64,000 bases of DNA, taken from NCBI GenBank assembly GCA_032119595.1, contig JAUMBQ010000005.1:248001-312000 (forward strand). Direction: 5' to 3'. Every line of letters starts with the position of its first letter. Position 1 is the first letter of the stretch. Below the pieces are notes generated by a model. The model did not search any database. It was not told where the DNA came from and was given only the letters and a program-made list of their open reading frames with translations. Of the stretch, positions 51,975 to 60,564 are shown piece after piece. Origin of the DNA: JAGIBJ01 sp032119595. GTDB taxonomy: Bacteria > Actinomycetota > Thermoleophilia > Solirubrobacterales > Solirubrobacteraceae. The translations under genes were made by a program, and so were the position numbers.

Positions 51975-52774
51975 TCACGCCGCTAGACCCGGCGCTGCGC
52001 ACGGCGTGGCTGGAGCTCGCGGCGATCGCGCTGCTCGTGGCCCCCGTCGGCGTGTGGGCCCTGCACCGCCGCGCGCTGTTCGCGGCCGAGGTGCTGCCGC
52101 ATGCCATGCTGCCGGCGGCTGGCGCGGCCGCACTCCTCGGCCTCGGCATCACGTTCGGTGGATTGGTCGGCGCCCTCGTGGGCGCAGGCGCGATCGCGCT
52201 CCTTGGGCGGGGCGCCAGCGCTGACGAGCGCGACCTCGACAGTGCCGCGACGACCGTGCTTGGCGCCGCCACCGGCCTCGGCACAATCCTCACGATCGAG
52301 GCGTCGGGCACCCGCGGCCTGGAACGTCTGCTCTTCGGCGATCCACTCGCGGCGACGACCGCGTCGCTCGCGCCGACGCTGGTCGGCGCGGCCGTGATCG
52401 CGGTTGCCGCGCTCGTCGGCCATCGTGCCTTGTTGGCGACCACCCTCGGGCCCGATGCCGCTCGCGTCGCGGGCGTCTCTCCCGGCCGGGTCGAGTTCTT
52501 CGCGATGATCGCGCTCGCGATCTCGGTGGCGCTGGCCGCTGGCGCCGTCGGCGCGGTCTTGGCGTTTGCCCTGGTCGTCGGTCCGGCGGCCGTGGTGACC
52601 CGCGGCGGTCACCGGGTCGGCGCGCAGATCGTCGCGTCAGCCGGCGTCGGCTTGGTCGTCGTCACGGTGGGTTTGATCGTGTCGGCCAACGTCGACGTTC
52701 CCGCCGGTGCCGCCGTCGCCCTTGCCGCCGGCCTGCCGGGGCTCGCCGCGATGGCGTTCAAACACGAGCGCTGA
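51971..52774 (+). CDS. Metal ABC transporter permease (ABC-3/ZnuB family) 2
   Basis: The 267-residue protein (GTG 51971) again shows eight or so hydrophobic segments with family motifs WALHRRALFAAEVLPHAMLP near the start, GTRGLERLLFGDPLAATT and GAVGAVLAFALVVGPAAVV. It is divergent from the first permease at sequence level, so the channel is likely a heterodimer. It overlaps the ATPase by 4 nt and is the last gene of the operon. The stop is 14 bp from the convergent lgt stop. No binding protein follows, so it must come from elsewhere or be absent. Confidence 0.86.
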   Translation: MITPLDPALRTAWLELAAIALLVAPVGVWALHRRALFAAEVLPHAMLPAAGAAALLGLGITFGGLVGALVGAGAIALLGRGASADERDLDSAATTVLGAATGLGTILTIEASGTRGLERLLFGDPLAATTASLAPTLVGAAVIAVAALVGHRALLATTLGPDAARVAGVSPGRVEFFAMIALAISVALAAGAVGAVLAFALVVGPAAVVTRGGHRVGAQIVASAGVGLVVVTVGLIVSANVDVPAGAAVALAAGLPGLAAMAFKHER

Positions 52775-52788
52775 AGCGCGCCCGCGTC

Positions 52789-53565
52789 TCAGCTGGTGGC
52801 CGGGCCGCCGCCGTGTCCGCCCGCGGCTGGCGGATGGCGGCGCAGGGCTACGGCCATGGCAACTCCGGCGGCCATCAGGACGAGCGCGCTGATCTGGGCG
52901 ACCGTGAGGAAGCTCTCGACGCTCGGATTGCGGCGCCAGAATTCCACGACGAACCGCTCAAGGCCTGACGACACCAAGTACGTGGCGACCAGCAGCTGGG
53001 GTGAGAGGCGGGTCCGGAGTTCCCAGAGCACGAGTGCGACGACGCCGATCCAGAGGGTCTCGTAAATCGGAGTCGGATGAACGAGGTCGTCGGTAGGGAC
53101 GACGCCCTCGGGGAACGCCATCGCCCAAGGCACGTCGGAAGGGATGCCGTAGTCGCCGTCGCCGGAGATCTGACACCCGATGCGGCCCAGGGCGTAGCCG
53201 AGTGCGAGCGCGGGGACACCTGCTCCTGCGAGGCTCCAGACCGGCAGCCTTCGCCATCGAGCGACGCCGTACACCGCGAGGGTGCCCCCGATCGCGCCGC
53301 CGTACCAGGTGAGCCCTGACCCGCCGATGAGGTGGCCCCACGGGTCATCGATGATTTCGCCCGGGTCGCCGAGCGCCCACCAGAGGCGGGCACCGACGAT
53401 CCCTCCGACCAGCGCCGCGCCCGTGACTTCGTAGGCGAGTTCTGGGTCCCAGCCGAGTTCGTCGAACCGGCGGTAGACGACGGCGCCGGCAGCGAGGAAG
53501 GCGAGCGCGACGCAGAGCCCGAAGGTCTGGATCGTGAGCGGGCCAAGGTCGATCGATGGAACCAC
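52789..53565 (-). CDS. lgt: Prolipoprotein diacylglyceryl transferase
   Basis: The 258-residue membrane enzyme attaches diacylglycerol to the lipobox cysteine of prolipoproteins such as those at 7595, 40176 and 56331. The family signature is ALGRIGCQISGDGDYG; Gln replaces the usual Asn, a variant expected in this lineage. Other blocks are GARLWWAL, GGSGLTWYGGAIGG and the conserved Arg/Glu in LERFVVEFWR. About seven membrane segments are visible. ATG at 53565 gives the standard N-terminus. It lies downstream of the M23 peptidase gene with a hairpin between. Confidence 0.93.
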   Translation of the reverse strand: MVPSIDLGPLTIQTFGLCVALAFLAAGAVVYRRFDELGWDPELAYEVTGAALVGGIVGARLWWALGDPGEIIDDPWGHLIGGSGLTWYGGAIGGTLAVYGVARWRRLPVWSLAGAGVPALALGYALGRIGCQISGDGDYGIPSDVPWAMAFPEGVVPTDDLVHPTPIYETLWIGVVALVLWELRTRLSPQLLVATYLVSSGLERFVVEFWRRNPSVESFLTVAQISALVLMAAGVAMAVALRRHPPAAGGHGGGPATS

Positions 53566-53637
53566 GCTCCGGAACCTACCTGTGCGGCTGCCCGGAAGGC
53601 CGTGGTGCCGTCCGGCTGGCGTTGCTGCTCAAGAGGG

Positions 53638-53658
53638 GCGACGCCTGCAGGGCGTCGC
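53638..53658 (-). terminator. Hairpin between M23 gene and lgt
   Basis: A perfect 8-bp stem GCGACGCC/GGCGTCGC with a TGCAG loop lies 15 bp past the M23 stop on the minus strand, followed by CCCTCTTG, a weak T-run. It may reduce read-through into lgt. Confidence 0.55.
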
Positions 53659-53673
53659 GCCGAGCCGATCGGC

Positions 53674-54852
53674 CTACAGGTAGCTCATCGGGTTCTGCGG
53701 GGTGCCGCTGACGCGAACCTCGAAATGCAGGTGCGGGCCGGTGGAGTGGCCGGTGTTCCCGCACAGCCCGATGATCTGGCCCTTGGTCACGGTCTGCCCG
53801 ACCTTCACGGCGATCGATGATTGGTGGCCGTAGCACGTGGAGAGCGTGCTGGAGTGCTGGATGCAGGTGTAGTTGCCGTAGCCGGACACGGCGCCGGCGA
53901 TGGCGACGCGGCCACCGTCGGCGGCCCGGATCGGGGTGCCGATCGGCGCGGCGATGTCGATGCCGGCGTGGAGGCGACCCCAGCGGAATCCGAACGGCGA
54001 GGTGAAGGTGCCGTTCATTGGGTAGATGAAGCGGCCGGTGCCGTTCTTGATCGAGCCGGCCGGGAGGGCGCCGTTGAGGGCGCCGGAGATCTTGGCCTGC
54101 TGCGCTTGCATGGCGGAGAGGTCTTCTTCGAGTTCTTTGCGCTCGACTTTGACCTTGCTGAGGAGCTGGCGTTTGTCGTTGCGGGCGTCGCGGACGGTGG
54201 ATTCGACGGTCGCGACGTTCGTCTTGACGCGGGCCACTTCGTCGCGGCGGGCTTGGATCGCGGCGGTGACCTTCTGTTGCTTGCTCTCGAGGGAGTCGAG
54301 CTTCTTCTCGGTCGCGGTCGCCTCTTTCTTGGCGTCGGCGACGAGCTTGATGACGAGCTGGTCTTTCTTGCGAAGTCGGCCGAGGTATTCCCCGCGCTCG
54401 ATGAGCTGCGTGAAGCCGTCGGCTTCGACGACGACGGAGATCAGGTCGGTGCGGCCGTTTTTGTATTGGTCCACGAGGCGCGCTTCGAGGGCGCCGCGTG
54501 CTTCGCGGGAGCGGCGTTGGAGGCGGACAAGCCTGGCGCGTTCGTCGCGCAGTTCGGCTTGTGTCTCGTTGAGCGCGTTGCGTTTGGCGGTGAGGTCTTC
54601 TTCGAGCGTGCCTTGGCGCTGGGAGAGCGCCTTGAGGCGGGCGTCGAGTTTGGCGACGCGGTCGGAGTACGCGGCGATGTCGCGCGTGAGGACCTTCTCT
54701 TTGCCTTTGCGGAACTCGACTTTGCCTTGGGTCTTGTCGATCTTCTTGCCGAGTTCCGCCGCGGTGGGAGCGGACTGCCCGATGATCGGTGAGATGGCCC
54801 AGAGCGTGAGTGAGGAGCCCACCAGTCCGGCGGTAATCGTGCGGCGACGCAT
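53674..54852 (-). CDS. Coiled-coil M23 family peptidoglycan peptidase (EnvC/MepM-like)
   Basis: The 392-residue protein has an N-terminal signal sequence (MRRRTITAGLVGSSLTLWAI), a long coiled coil at about 32-270 rich in Glu, Lys, Arg and Leu (KKLDSLESKQQKVTAAIQAR), and a C-terminal M23 LytM domain. The zinc site is HAGIDIA with the HxH in GPHLHFEV, and CYGHQSSIAVKVGQTV is typical. All metal ligands are present, so it should be active, cutting peptidoglycan crosslinks or stem peptides during growth or division. The upstream gene-free stretch (54853-55262) holds the family-1 tandem array. ATG 54852 is supported by the signal peptide. Confidence 0.92.
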   Translation of the reverse strand: MRRRTITAGLVGSSLTLWAISPIIGQSAPTAAELGKKIDKTQGKVEFRKGKEKVLTRDIAAYSDRVAKLDARLKALSQRQGTLEEDLTAKRNALNETQAELRDERARLVRLQRRSREARGALEARLVDQYKNGRTDLISVVVEADGFTQLIERGEYLGRLRKKDQLVIKLVADAKKEATATEKKLDSLESKQQKVTAAIQARRDEVARVKTNVATVESTVRDARNDKRQLLSKVKVERKELEEDLSAMQAQQAKISGALNGALPAGSIKNGTGRFIYPMNGTFTSPFGFRWGRLHAGIDIAAPIGTPIRAADGGRVAIAGAVSGYGNYTCIQHSSTLSTCYGHQSSIAVKVGQTVTKGQIIGLCGNTGHSTGPHLHFEVRVSGTPQNPMSYL

Positions 54853-54995
54853 GCGGGAAGACAGTCTAGGTGTGAGCAGGGGTTTCGCGCGCAGGATGCC
54901 CTGCGACGCTCAGCGTGTGGTTCGACGGCGGACCCGCCGGACCTGCCGAGACCAACGCCGCGTTCCGCAAGGTCCGCTCGCGGCCGCTGCAACCG

Positions 54996-55264
54996 ATGCG
55001 AGCGAGATCTGCTCAGGTCTTTCGAACGATCCTGAGCGAGAGATCGCGCCGCAGATTTCGTTCGGACGCGAGTGGTTCAGGCCGCCAGGCCGGGCCGCTT
55101 GCGCCCGGACGAAAGATGCAAGCGAGATCCGCTCAGGACACTTCGAACGATCCTGAGCGAGAGATCGCGCCGCAGATTTCGTTCGGACGCGAGTGGTTCA
55201 GGCCGCCAGGCCGGGCCGCTTGCGCCCGGACGAAAGATGCAAGCGAAATCCGCTCAGGATCGTT
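54996..55264. repeat. Family-1 tandem array: one remnant and two full copies
   Basis: Two full units start at 55021 and 55142, 121 bp apart, and differ at one position over their shared core. A remnant at 54996-55020 (GATGCGAGCGAGATCTGCTCAGG-like end) marks a third, decayed unit. Each full unit has the interior seen at 2850-2978. Outer arms of the second full copy (55146-55159 and 55251-55264, 14 bp perfect) read AACGATCCTGAGCG, unrelated to those at 2850. The right arm overlaps the TAA stop of the NlpC/P60 gene. The rest of the gap has no gene. Confidence 0.88.
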
Positions 55265-55838
55265 AGAAGCCGAGGGGGTGGCGAACCTTGAAGCCCTTGG
55301 CGGGGCGCGGGAGGGCGCGCCAGCGGGGGCCTTTGAGGCCTTTGGGGTCGTTCGCGGCGGAGGTGTCGAGGCGGAGGCCGGCGATGACGACGTAGGCGTG
55401 GCCGGGGTTGGTGTAGATCGTGATCCAGGTGCCGGCGCCGGCTTCGCCCCAGTTCATGAAGCTGCCGGAGTCGAGCGGTGACTTCAGCGTGCCAGCGCCT
55501 TTGAGGGCGAAGCTGACGGTGCCGGAGCAGTCGTAGCCGGTGTCGTTGAAGCGGGCGTGGCCACCGCCGTAGCGGTAGGGCTTGCCGATGAGCTTGTTCG
55601 CGGCCCAGATGGCTTTTTGCACTTCGAGCGGGGCGAGTGCGGGGGCGAGTGCGGTGCCGTCGGCTTGGAGGACGGCGACCGAGCCGGGCGTGGTCGGGTT
55701 CGTGATCGAGGCGGGCGCGGGGGCCGTGTCGAGCGAGATCCCTCCCTGGCGGGAAGCGGCGGATGCGGGACCGACGACGGTCACCGCGAGAGCGGCGGCG
55801 AGCGTGAGGGTACGCAGAACTGTGGCAGTGCGAATCAT
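55263..55838 (-). CDS. NlpC/P60 family peptidoglycan endopeptidase
   Basis: The 191-residue secreted protein starts with a signal peptide (MIRTATVLRTLTLAAALAVT, cleaved after about residue 29 ASA) and contains an NlpC/P60-type domain. The catalytic Cys is in YDCSGTVSFAL, the His in NPGHAYVVIAG. ANKLIGKPYRYGGGHARF is the typical start of the domain. It should cut gamma-D-Glu-diaminopimelate bonds in stem peptides. The gene is headed by a cyclic-di-AMP riboswitch, tying wall remodelling to osmotic or second-messenger state. ATG 55838 has GGAGG 11 nt upstream, lying inside the riboswitch 3' end. The family-1 element follows its stop. Confidence 0.92.
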   Translation of the reverse strand: MIRTATVLRTLTLAAALAVTVVGPASAASRQGGISLDTAPAPASITNPTTPGSVAVLQADGTALAPALAPLEVQKAIWAANKLIGKPYRYGGGHARFNDTGYDCSGTVSFALKGAGTLKSPLDSGSFMNWGEAGAGTWITIYTNPGHAYVVIAGLRLDTSAANDPKGLKGPRWRALPRPAKGFKVRHPLGF

Positions 55839-55847
55839 GTGTGGGGG

Positions 55848-55972
55848 CGCCTCCGGAGTTAGCTGACGGCCTCGCGCAGTGCGCGTCTCCTTGCTCGGAT
55901 GCATGGAGATTCGGCCCGATGGGGGGATTGGTTCCCCCGGTCGACCCCTATGGGGGTCAATTCGGCGTGAAC
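55848..55972 (-). ncRNA. Cyclic-di-AMP riboswitch (ydaO-yuaA class)
   Basis: In the 5' leader of the NlpC/P60 gene, read on the minus strand, the conserved aptamer blocks appear in order: GGGGGAACC (55938-55930), GGGCCGAATC (55917-55908, the GGGGUGAAUC block) and CCGTCAGCTAAC (55869-55858) followed by TCCGGAGGCG. These match the ydaO-yuaA c-di-AMP riboswitch, which in actinobacteria commonly controls wall hydrolase genes and turns expression off when c-di-AMP is high. The last block contains the GGAGG ribosome-binding site, so control of translation initiation is possible in addition to termination. No covariance search has been run. Confidence 0.88.
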
Positions 55973-56330
55973 GGCACGGTACCACAAGCTTTGGGCGGAA
56001 TCGTGCGCTTTCCCTGCAGTGGTGACCTCGCGTGGTGCGGGGCATTTCCTGCTGGGGGACCTGTTCTTGGGTCTCCTCCCTTGTCGGCGGGGTGTCGACA
56101 GCCATGAGACTTCTGTGCCCACGCTCACACGCCCTTGGCGCCGATGCATCACACCCGCAATCGGAGTTCCCGGAATGCTGGGAATTGCGGCGTCTGGCCA
56201 TAGACCGGTCTTCGGGGCGTGCCACCTCGACCCTGTTTCGCGCTCGTTTGCACTGGCAAGGCGCGCGTCCTTCGGGGCCGCGGTCGCTGGCGGCGGTGCA
56301 CGCCCTGGCGCCTCGATATCGTGCGGCTCG
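55973..56330. other. Divergent intergenic region
   Basis: This 358-bp stretch carries the promoter for the riboswitch-headed NlpC/P60 gene on the minus strand and for the lipoprotein on the plus strand. It is lower in G+C than coding DNA (for example around 56150-56215). No gene or repeat was recognised. Confidence 0.45.
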
Positions 56331-57590
56331 ATGCCCAGACCGCACCTGTCTCTGCTGCTCTGTGCGGCACTTCTTCCCGTTCTCTCGCTCGCGGCGTGTG
56401 GCGGCGACGATCCTCAGCCCACGTCGACGCCCGTGAGCGCGACGACGCCGACCACCGAGGGGTCCGCGACGAAGGATTCGACGGTGCTGCCGGTTCCGCG
56501 GTCGGGCACGAAGAACACGACCCGCATCGACGCCGCTGACGCCACCGCGGTTGCCGCGCAGACGGCGATCACGATGTATCCGTCGACGGCAAAGGACCTT
56601 CGCCCTGACGCGGTCACGTTCGCCGGTGCGGATGATTGGCGCGCGATGCTGCTGGCGTCGTCGTTTGCAGCGAAGCCGCTCGGGTTCCCGCTCTTGCTCG
56701 TTGATGGGGTCGAGATGTCGCCGGTCACCAAGTCGGTGCTGGGTCAGCTTCAGCCCGCGGGGTCGCGACTCATGAACATGGCCCAGGGCTTGCGGATTGG
56801 GGTCTCGAGCCGGCCGGACAGCCTGCGCACGCGCTTCGTCACGTCGACCACGCCGGCCGGGCTCGCCCTACAGACCGATCGGCAGCTGACCAAGGCGCGC
56901 AAGCGTGCGTCCTCGCGCGTCTTGATCGTGAACAGCGAGGACGTCAAGAGCGCGGCACCGGCGGCGGCGTGGGCGGCGCGTTCGGGCGATCCGATCCTGT
57001 TCGTCGGACGCGGAAACGTGCCGGCGGACACCAAGACGGCGCTGTTGGAGCACGAGAACCCGAAGGTTTACGTGCTCGGCGATGAAGACGTGGTGAGCAG
57101 CTTCGTGGTGCGTTCGCTGCAGGAGATTCCTGGCGTGACCGTCTACCGGATCCAGCCGGAGCAGGCGAACTCGACGCCCGCCGATCTCTCGATCGCATTC
57201 GCTCGGTATTCCGACAACCTGATGGGCTTCAACTACCGCACGCCGGGCCACAGCTTCGTCTTCGCGCCGACGACCGATCCGACGATGGGCATCGCCGCGG
57301 CCGCGCTCTCGTCCGGCGGGAACTACCCGGCCATGCTCTACGTCGACCGGCCTGATCACGTCGAGCCGGCGATGCGCGCGTATCTCTTGGCGGTGCAGCC
57401 GGGCTATGACGCGACCCACCCGGCCACGCAGGGCTTCTACAATCGTGGCTGGATCGTCGGACCGTCGACCGCCATCGAGGCCTCGACGCAGGCGCGGATC
57501 GACCAGCTCCTGGAGATCGTGCCCACCGACGAACCCAATGCCCTCGGCGACGCCGCCGCCACGGACACCGCAACGGAAGCCACCCCATGA
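56331..57590 (+). CDS. Cell-wall-binding-repeat-2 lipoprotein
   Basis: The 419-residue protein begins MPRPHLSLLLCAALLPVLSL followed by AAC, a signal peptide with lipobox SLAAC. After an acidic Thr/Ser linker it contains cell wall binding repeat 2-like segments (PF04122 type): AAITMYPSTAKDLRPDAVTF, ASSFAAKPLGFPLLLVDG and RVLIVNSEDVKSAAPAAAWA with DPILFVGRGNVPADTKTALL and KVYVLGDEDVVSSFV. Such repeats anchor proteins to the wall surface. The extra C-terminus is acidic and disordered. It overlaps the next gene by ATGA and is the first of a possible three-gene operon. No enzymatic domain is visible. Confidence 0.82.
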   Translation: MPRPHLSLLLCAALLPVLSLAACGGDDPQPTSTPVSATTPTTEGSATKDSTVLPVPRSGTKNTTRIDAADATAVAAQTAITMYPSTAKDLRPDAVTFAGADDWRAMLLASSFAAKPLGFPLLLVDGVEMSPVTKSVLGQLQPAGSRLMNMAQGLRIGVSSRPDSLRTRFVTSTTPAGLALQTDRQLTKARKRASSRVLIVNSEDVKSAAPAAAWAARSGDPILFVGRGNVPADTKTALLEHENPKVYVLGDEDVVSSFVVRSLQEIPGVTVYRIQPEQANSTPADLSIAFARYSDNLMGFNYRTPGHSFVFAPTTDPTMGIAAAALSSGGNYPAMLYVDRPDHVEPAMRAYLLAVQPGYDATHPATQGFYNRGWIVGPSTAIEASTQARIDQLLEIVPTDEPNALGDAAATDTATEATP

Positions 57591-57871
57591 GCGAAGCAGA
57601 GTCCAGCGCCCGCCTCGGTCGCCCCGCGACGATCGACGACATCCTCGAGCTCTCGGGGCCTGCGACGCCGCATTTCGCCCTGCAGCTCCGTGGCCGCATC
57701 GCGCGTCTGATCGACGGCCTTGAGCCCACCGACCCGGTGCGTCGTTTCGGCGAGCGCGAGCTGGAGCGGCTGCGCCAGCTCGCGGCCGCCGGTGAGCAAC
57801 GTGGCGCGGGCCACGGCGCCATCCTGCCGGTGCTCGACTCCGTCGCTCCGGCGGCCGCCGAGCAGGACTGA
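57587..57871 (+). CDS. Small conserved-looking helical protein, unknown
   Basis: The 94-residue product (MSEAESSARLGRPATIDDIL) is soluble, helical and rich in Glu, Arg, Leu and Ala; GPATPHFALQLRGRIARLID and FGERELERLRQLAA form amphipathic helices. No family is recognised. It overlaps the lipoprotein stop by 4 nt and is followed by an enolase-superfamily gene after 8 bp, so it lies inside an operon and is very likely expressed. It could be an adaptor or a small regulator, but nothing in the sequence decides this. Confidence 0.7.
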   Translation: MSEAESSARLGRPATIDDILELSGPATPHFALQLRGRIARLIDGLEPTDPVRRFGERELERLRQLAAAGEQRGAGHGAILPVLDSVAPAAAEQD

Positions 57872-57879
57872 GCTTCCTG

Positions 57880-58959
57880 ATGCCGTGGGGCGCTGCCGCC
57901 TGGGAGCGCCTGTCGGCGCTGCATCTCACCGTCGAGGCGGTCGAGCTTGCGTTCCCTCGACTGCCAGTCGGCGAATGGGAACGCGTGACGACGGTCATCG
58001 CGCTGAAGGGCCTCGGTGAGACGGGCCTCGGCGAAGACGTCACGTACGAAGCCGAGGAGCATGATCGGGTCCGCGCCCGCCCGCCCGTCTTCGAGGCGGT
58101 CGGCACCTGGACGCTCGGCAGTTTTTGCGACCGGCTCGCTGCCACCGATCTCTTTCCGGCCGGCGACCCCGATCATGAGGTCTCGCGCCGGTACCGTCGC
58201 TGGGCTTGGGAGTCCGCGGCCCTCGACCTGGCGCTGCGCCAAGCCGACACCGATCTCGCCACGGCCCTTGATCGCGCCGCGCGCCCGGTCACGTTCGTGA
58301 GTTCCGCGCGGGTCGGGAGTCCGCCGACCGTCGACGCGCTGCGGCCGCTGATGGAGGCCGTGCCCGGGCTGCGTTTCAAGCTCGATGCTGGCCCGGACTG
58401 GGACGACGCGTTCCTTGCGGAACTCGCCGCACTGGACCGCACCGACTGCGTCGACTTCAAGGCCTTTTACACGGGCACCGTGGTCGATGTCGACATCTCG
58501 CCCAAGCACACGCTGCGCATCGCCGAGGCGCTGCCGACGGCCACGCTCGAGGATGTCGCTCCCGGGAAGGCGACCAAGCTAGTGGCTGAGCGAAACGCGG
58601 ACCGCTTGAGCTGGGACGCTCCGATCCACGACCCCGCCGATATCAAGGCCCTTCCGATCAAGGCGAAGCGCATGAACGTGAAGCCGTCGCGGATCGGTTC
58701 GATCCAGGGGCTGCTCGCGGTGCACGACAAGCTCGACAAGCTCGGGGCGCAGCGGTACGGCGGTGGCCAGTTCGAGCTGTCGGTCGGTCGCGGACAGATC
58801 ATCCTGCTCGCGTCGCTCCTGCATCCGGACGGCGCGAATGATGTCGCCCCGGTCGCGTTCCACGCGTTCCAGCCAGGCGACTCGCTCCCCTCCTCCCCGC
58901 TCGACGCGCCGACGGAACTCCGAGGCTTCCGCTGGCCCAGCGACGAGCGGCTCGGCTGA
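57880..58959 (+). CDS. Enolase-superfamily enzyme (mandelate racemase/muconate-lactonising-like)
   Basis: The 359-residue protein has the superfamily alpha/beta-barrel pattern: GLRFKLDAGPDWDDAFLAEL (Lys and first Asp region), CVDFKAFYTGT, ATLEDVAPG (a Glu metal ligand), LSWDAPIHDPADIK (a second Asp ligand) and MNVKPSRIGSIQGLLAVHD with the Lys-x-x-Arg-like end strand. An N-terminal capping domain begins with WGAAAWERLSALHLTVEAVE. Substrates of this group range from muconate and dipeptides to succinylbenzoate; the motifs do not decide which. It is the last gene of a probable operon with the lipoprotein and helical protein. It stops one base before the convergent glycosidase-like gene. Confidence 0.75.
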   Translation: MPWGAAAWERLSALHLTVEAVELAFPRLPVGEWERVTTVIALKGLGETGLGEDVTYEAEEHDRVRARPPVFEAVGTWTLGSFCDRLAATDLFPAGDPDHEVSRRYRRWAWESAALDLALRQADTDLATALDRAARPVTFVSSARVGSPPTVDALRPLMEAVPGLRFKLDAGPDWDDAFLAELAALDRTDCVDFKAFYTGTVVDVDISPKHTLRIAEALPTATLEDVAPGKATKLVAERNADRLSWDAPIHDPADIKALPIKAKRMNVKPSRIGSIQGLLAVHDKLDKLGAQRYGGGQFELSVGRGQIILLASLLHPDGANDVAPVAFHAFQPGDSLPSSPLDAPTELRGFRWPSDERLG

Positions 58960-60564
58960 TCAGCGGATCGCGTCGACGACGATCGGCGCGCCTGCGACGT
59001 CGATCACGATCTCGTCGGACGAAGCCATCGTCTTCCTCGCGCCGTCAGCGATGTTCGTTGCCACGGCGCCGCGCACGGCCCCGTCGACCTTGATTCGGAC
59101 GCGAGCGGGCGACACCACGCGAGCAACGGCCGCCTGAGAATCCCATTCAGACACCGCGCGCCAGACGGCGAGCGACGCCGTCCCGTCGCGCCGACGGAAG
59201 GCGAGCACGCGAAGGTCGCCGGGCCCTTCCTCGATCGTGGCGCGCACCGGCGTGACCTCGCGGTCGGGCCGCCCGCCGTCTAGCAGCGCCGTTTGGAGCC
59301 GCAGGAGAGCCGTCCACGCGGGCTTGGGCCGCAGCTCGTGATCAAGGAGCCCGAAGTGCGCGGCGGTGTCGACGTGGAACGGGTCGCTCCAGCGGTTGAT
59401 CATCTCGTAGAGATAGACCCGCGGGATCCCACGACGCATCGCCTCAAGGATCGTCCGTGGGACGTAGCTCGCGGCGAGGTCGCGAGGCAGGGGCGAGTGC
59501 CAGCGACGCTGCCCGAGGTCGTCCTGGAAGCCCGCTTCGGTGATCACCGTCGGCGCCCCACCGGGCATCTGCACCTTTAGCGCGGCAAGCCACTGATCGA
59601 TCGGCCCGGACGGCTCTTCCGCGCTGGAATAGGCGTGGGCGTTGCCGGCATCGGCAAGACGGGTGTAGTCGCCGAGGATCCCGAGGTTGGTGAGGCGACC
59701 GGCGCTCGGCGCCACCACGGCAACCGGTCGGGTCCTTCTGGTCGCAGCGCTCTCGACCACCTTGCGTTGGTGGGCCCGGGCACCCGGCGCCCAGGGATCT
59801 TCCTTGGCAAGGTCAGGCTCGTTGGTCCCTTCGAGGCTGTCGACGTACGGCATCACGGCACGGTCCAGGCGCCGGTCGAGCGTGGCGTACGGCGCCGTGC
59901 CGTACCGGCCGAATGCGTCGCCCATGATGAGGTTCAGCCGGACGCCGATCTGCCCGAGCTGCTGGAGCCTGGCGACGCCCCATTCGCCTCCGCTCGCCGA
60001 CATGTTCACCCGTGCGTGGCGCAGCCGCAGCTCGGCGACCTTGGCGAGGACCGGCCCGAAGTCGCGGTAGCCGCCCTCCGTACGCCAGGTGTCGATGTTC
60101 AGCCCGATCGTGTCGCGGACGCGCGAGGCGGGCACCGTCGGGAGCGCCTCTGCTGCGCCGAGGTTTGGCGGGTCGGTGGCGGGCGGCCACGCCTGAGTCT
60201 GCTCCGCGATGCGACGCCAGGCGAGGGGGATGTCCGGCACCGTGGCCGCGCGCGCCGCGGTACTGCGGTCGGGCGTAGCCAGCGGCTCGCTCGGAGAAGA
60301 CGCGGGGCTCTCTGCGGCCTCCGCCGCCTCCGCCGCCTCCGCGGCCTCGGCAGCCCGCTCCTCAGCGTCGATCGTCGCCACCGGCCGCACCGGCGGGCCC
60401 GGCACTCGCTGCGGACGCCCCGCCCAGGCGGCGACCGAGCCGATCACCGCAAGGACGGCCACGAGCGCGAGGATGCGGGAACGGCGACGCCGGGGCACGA
60501 TGCGGCGGAGCAGGACCACCGGCTGCATCTTGGGGACTCGGCCGGTCCGGAGCAACCAGTTCAC
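58960..60564 (-). CDS. Membrane-anchored glycosidase-like TIM-barrel protein
   Basis: The 534-residue protein has an Arg-rich start, a signal-anchor (ILALVAVLAVIGSVAAWAG, about 30-48) and a linker with an EAA repeat (ERAAEAAEAAEAAEAAE). The C-terminal part resembles clan GH-A glycoside hydrolases: RHARVNMSASGGEWGVARLQ on the barrel, SLEGTNEPDL with an Asn-Glu acid/base pair, and TVITEAGFQDDL with the nucleophile Glu. Substrate is unknown; it may act on extracellular or wall polysaccharide. It converges on the enolase-superfamily gene with no spacing. The start at 60564 gives MNWLLRTGRVPK; other in-frame Met codons lie nearby, so the start is uncertain. Confidence 0.72.
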   Translation of the reverse strand: MNWLLRTGRVPKMQPVVLLRRIVPRRRRSRILALVAVLAVIGSVAAWAGRPQRVPGPPVRPVATIDAEERAAEAAEAAEAAEAAESPASSPSEPLATPDRSTAARAATVPDIPLAWRRIAEQTQAWPPATDPPNLGAAEALPTVPASRVRDTIGLNIDTWRTEGGYRDFGPVLAKVAELRLRHARVNMSASGGEWGVARLQQLGQIGVRLNLIMGDAFGRYGTAPYATLDRRLDRAVMPYVDSLEGTNEPDLAKEDPWAPGARAHQRKVVESAATRRTRPVAVVAPSAGRLTNLGILGDYTRLADAGNAHAYSSAEEPSGPIDQWLAALKVQMPGGAPTVITEAGFQDDLGQRRWHSPLPRDLAASYVPRTILEAMRRGIPRVYLYEMINRWSDPFHVDTAAHFGLLDHELRPKPAWTALLRLQTALLDGGRPDREVTPVRATIEEGPGDLRVLAFRRRDGTASLAVWRAVSEWDSQAAVARVVSPARVRIKVDGAVRGAVATNIADGARKTMASSDEIVIDVAGAPIVVDAIR

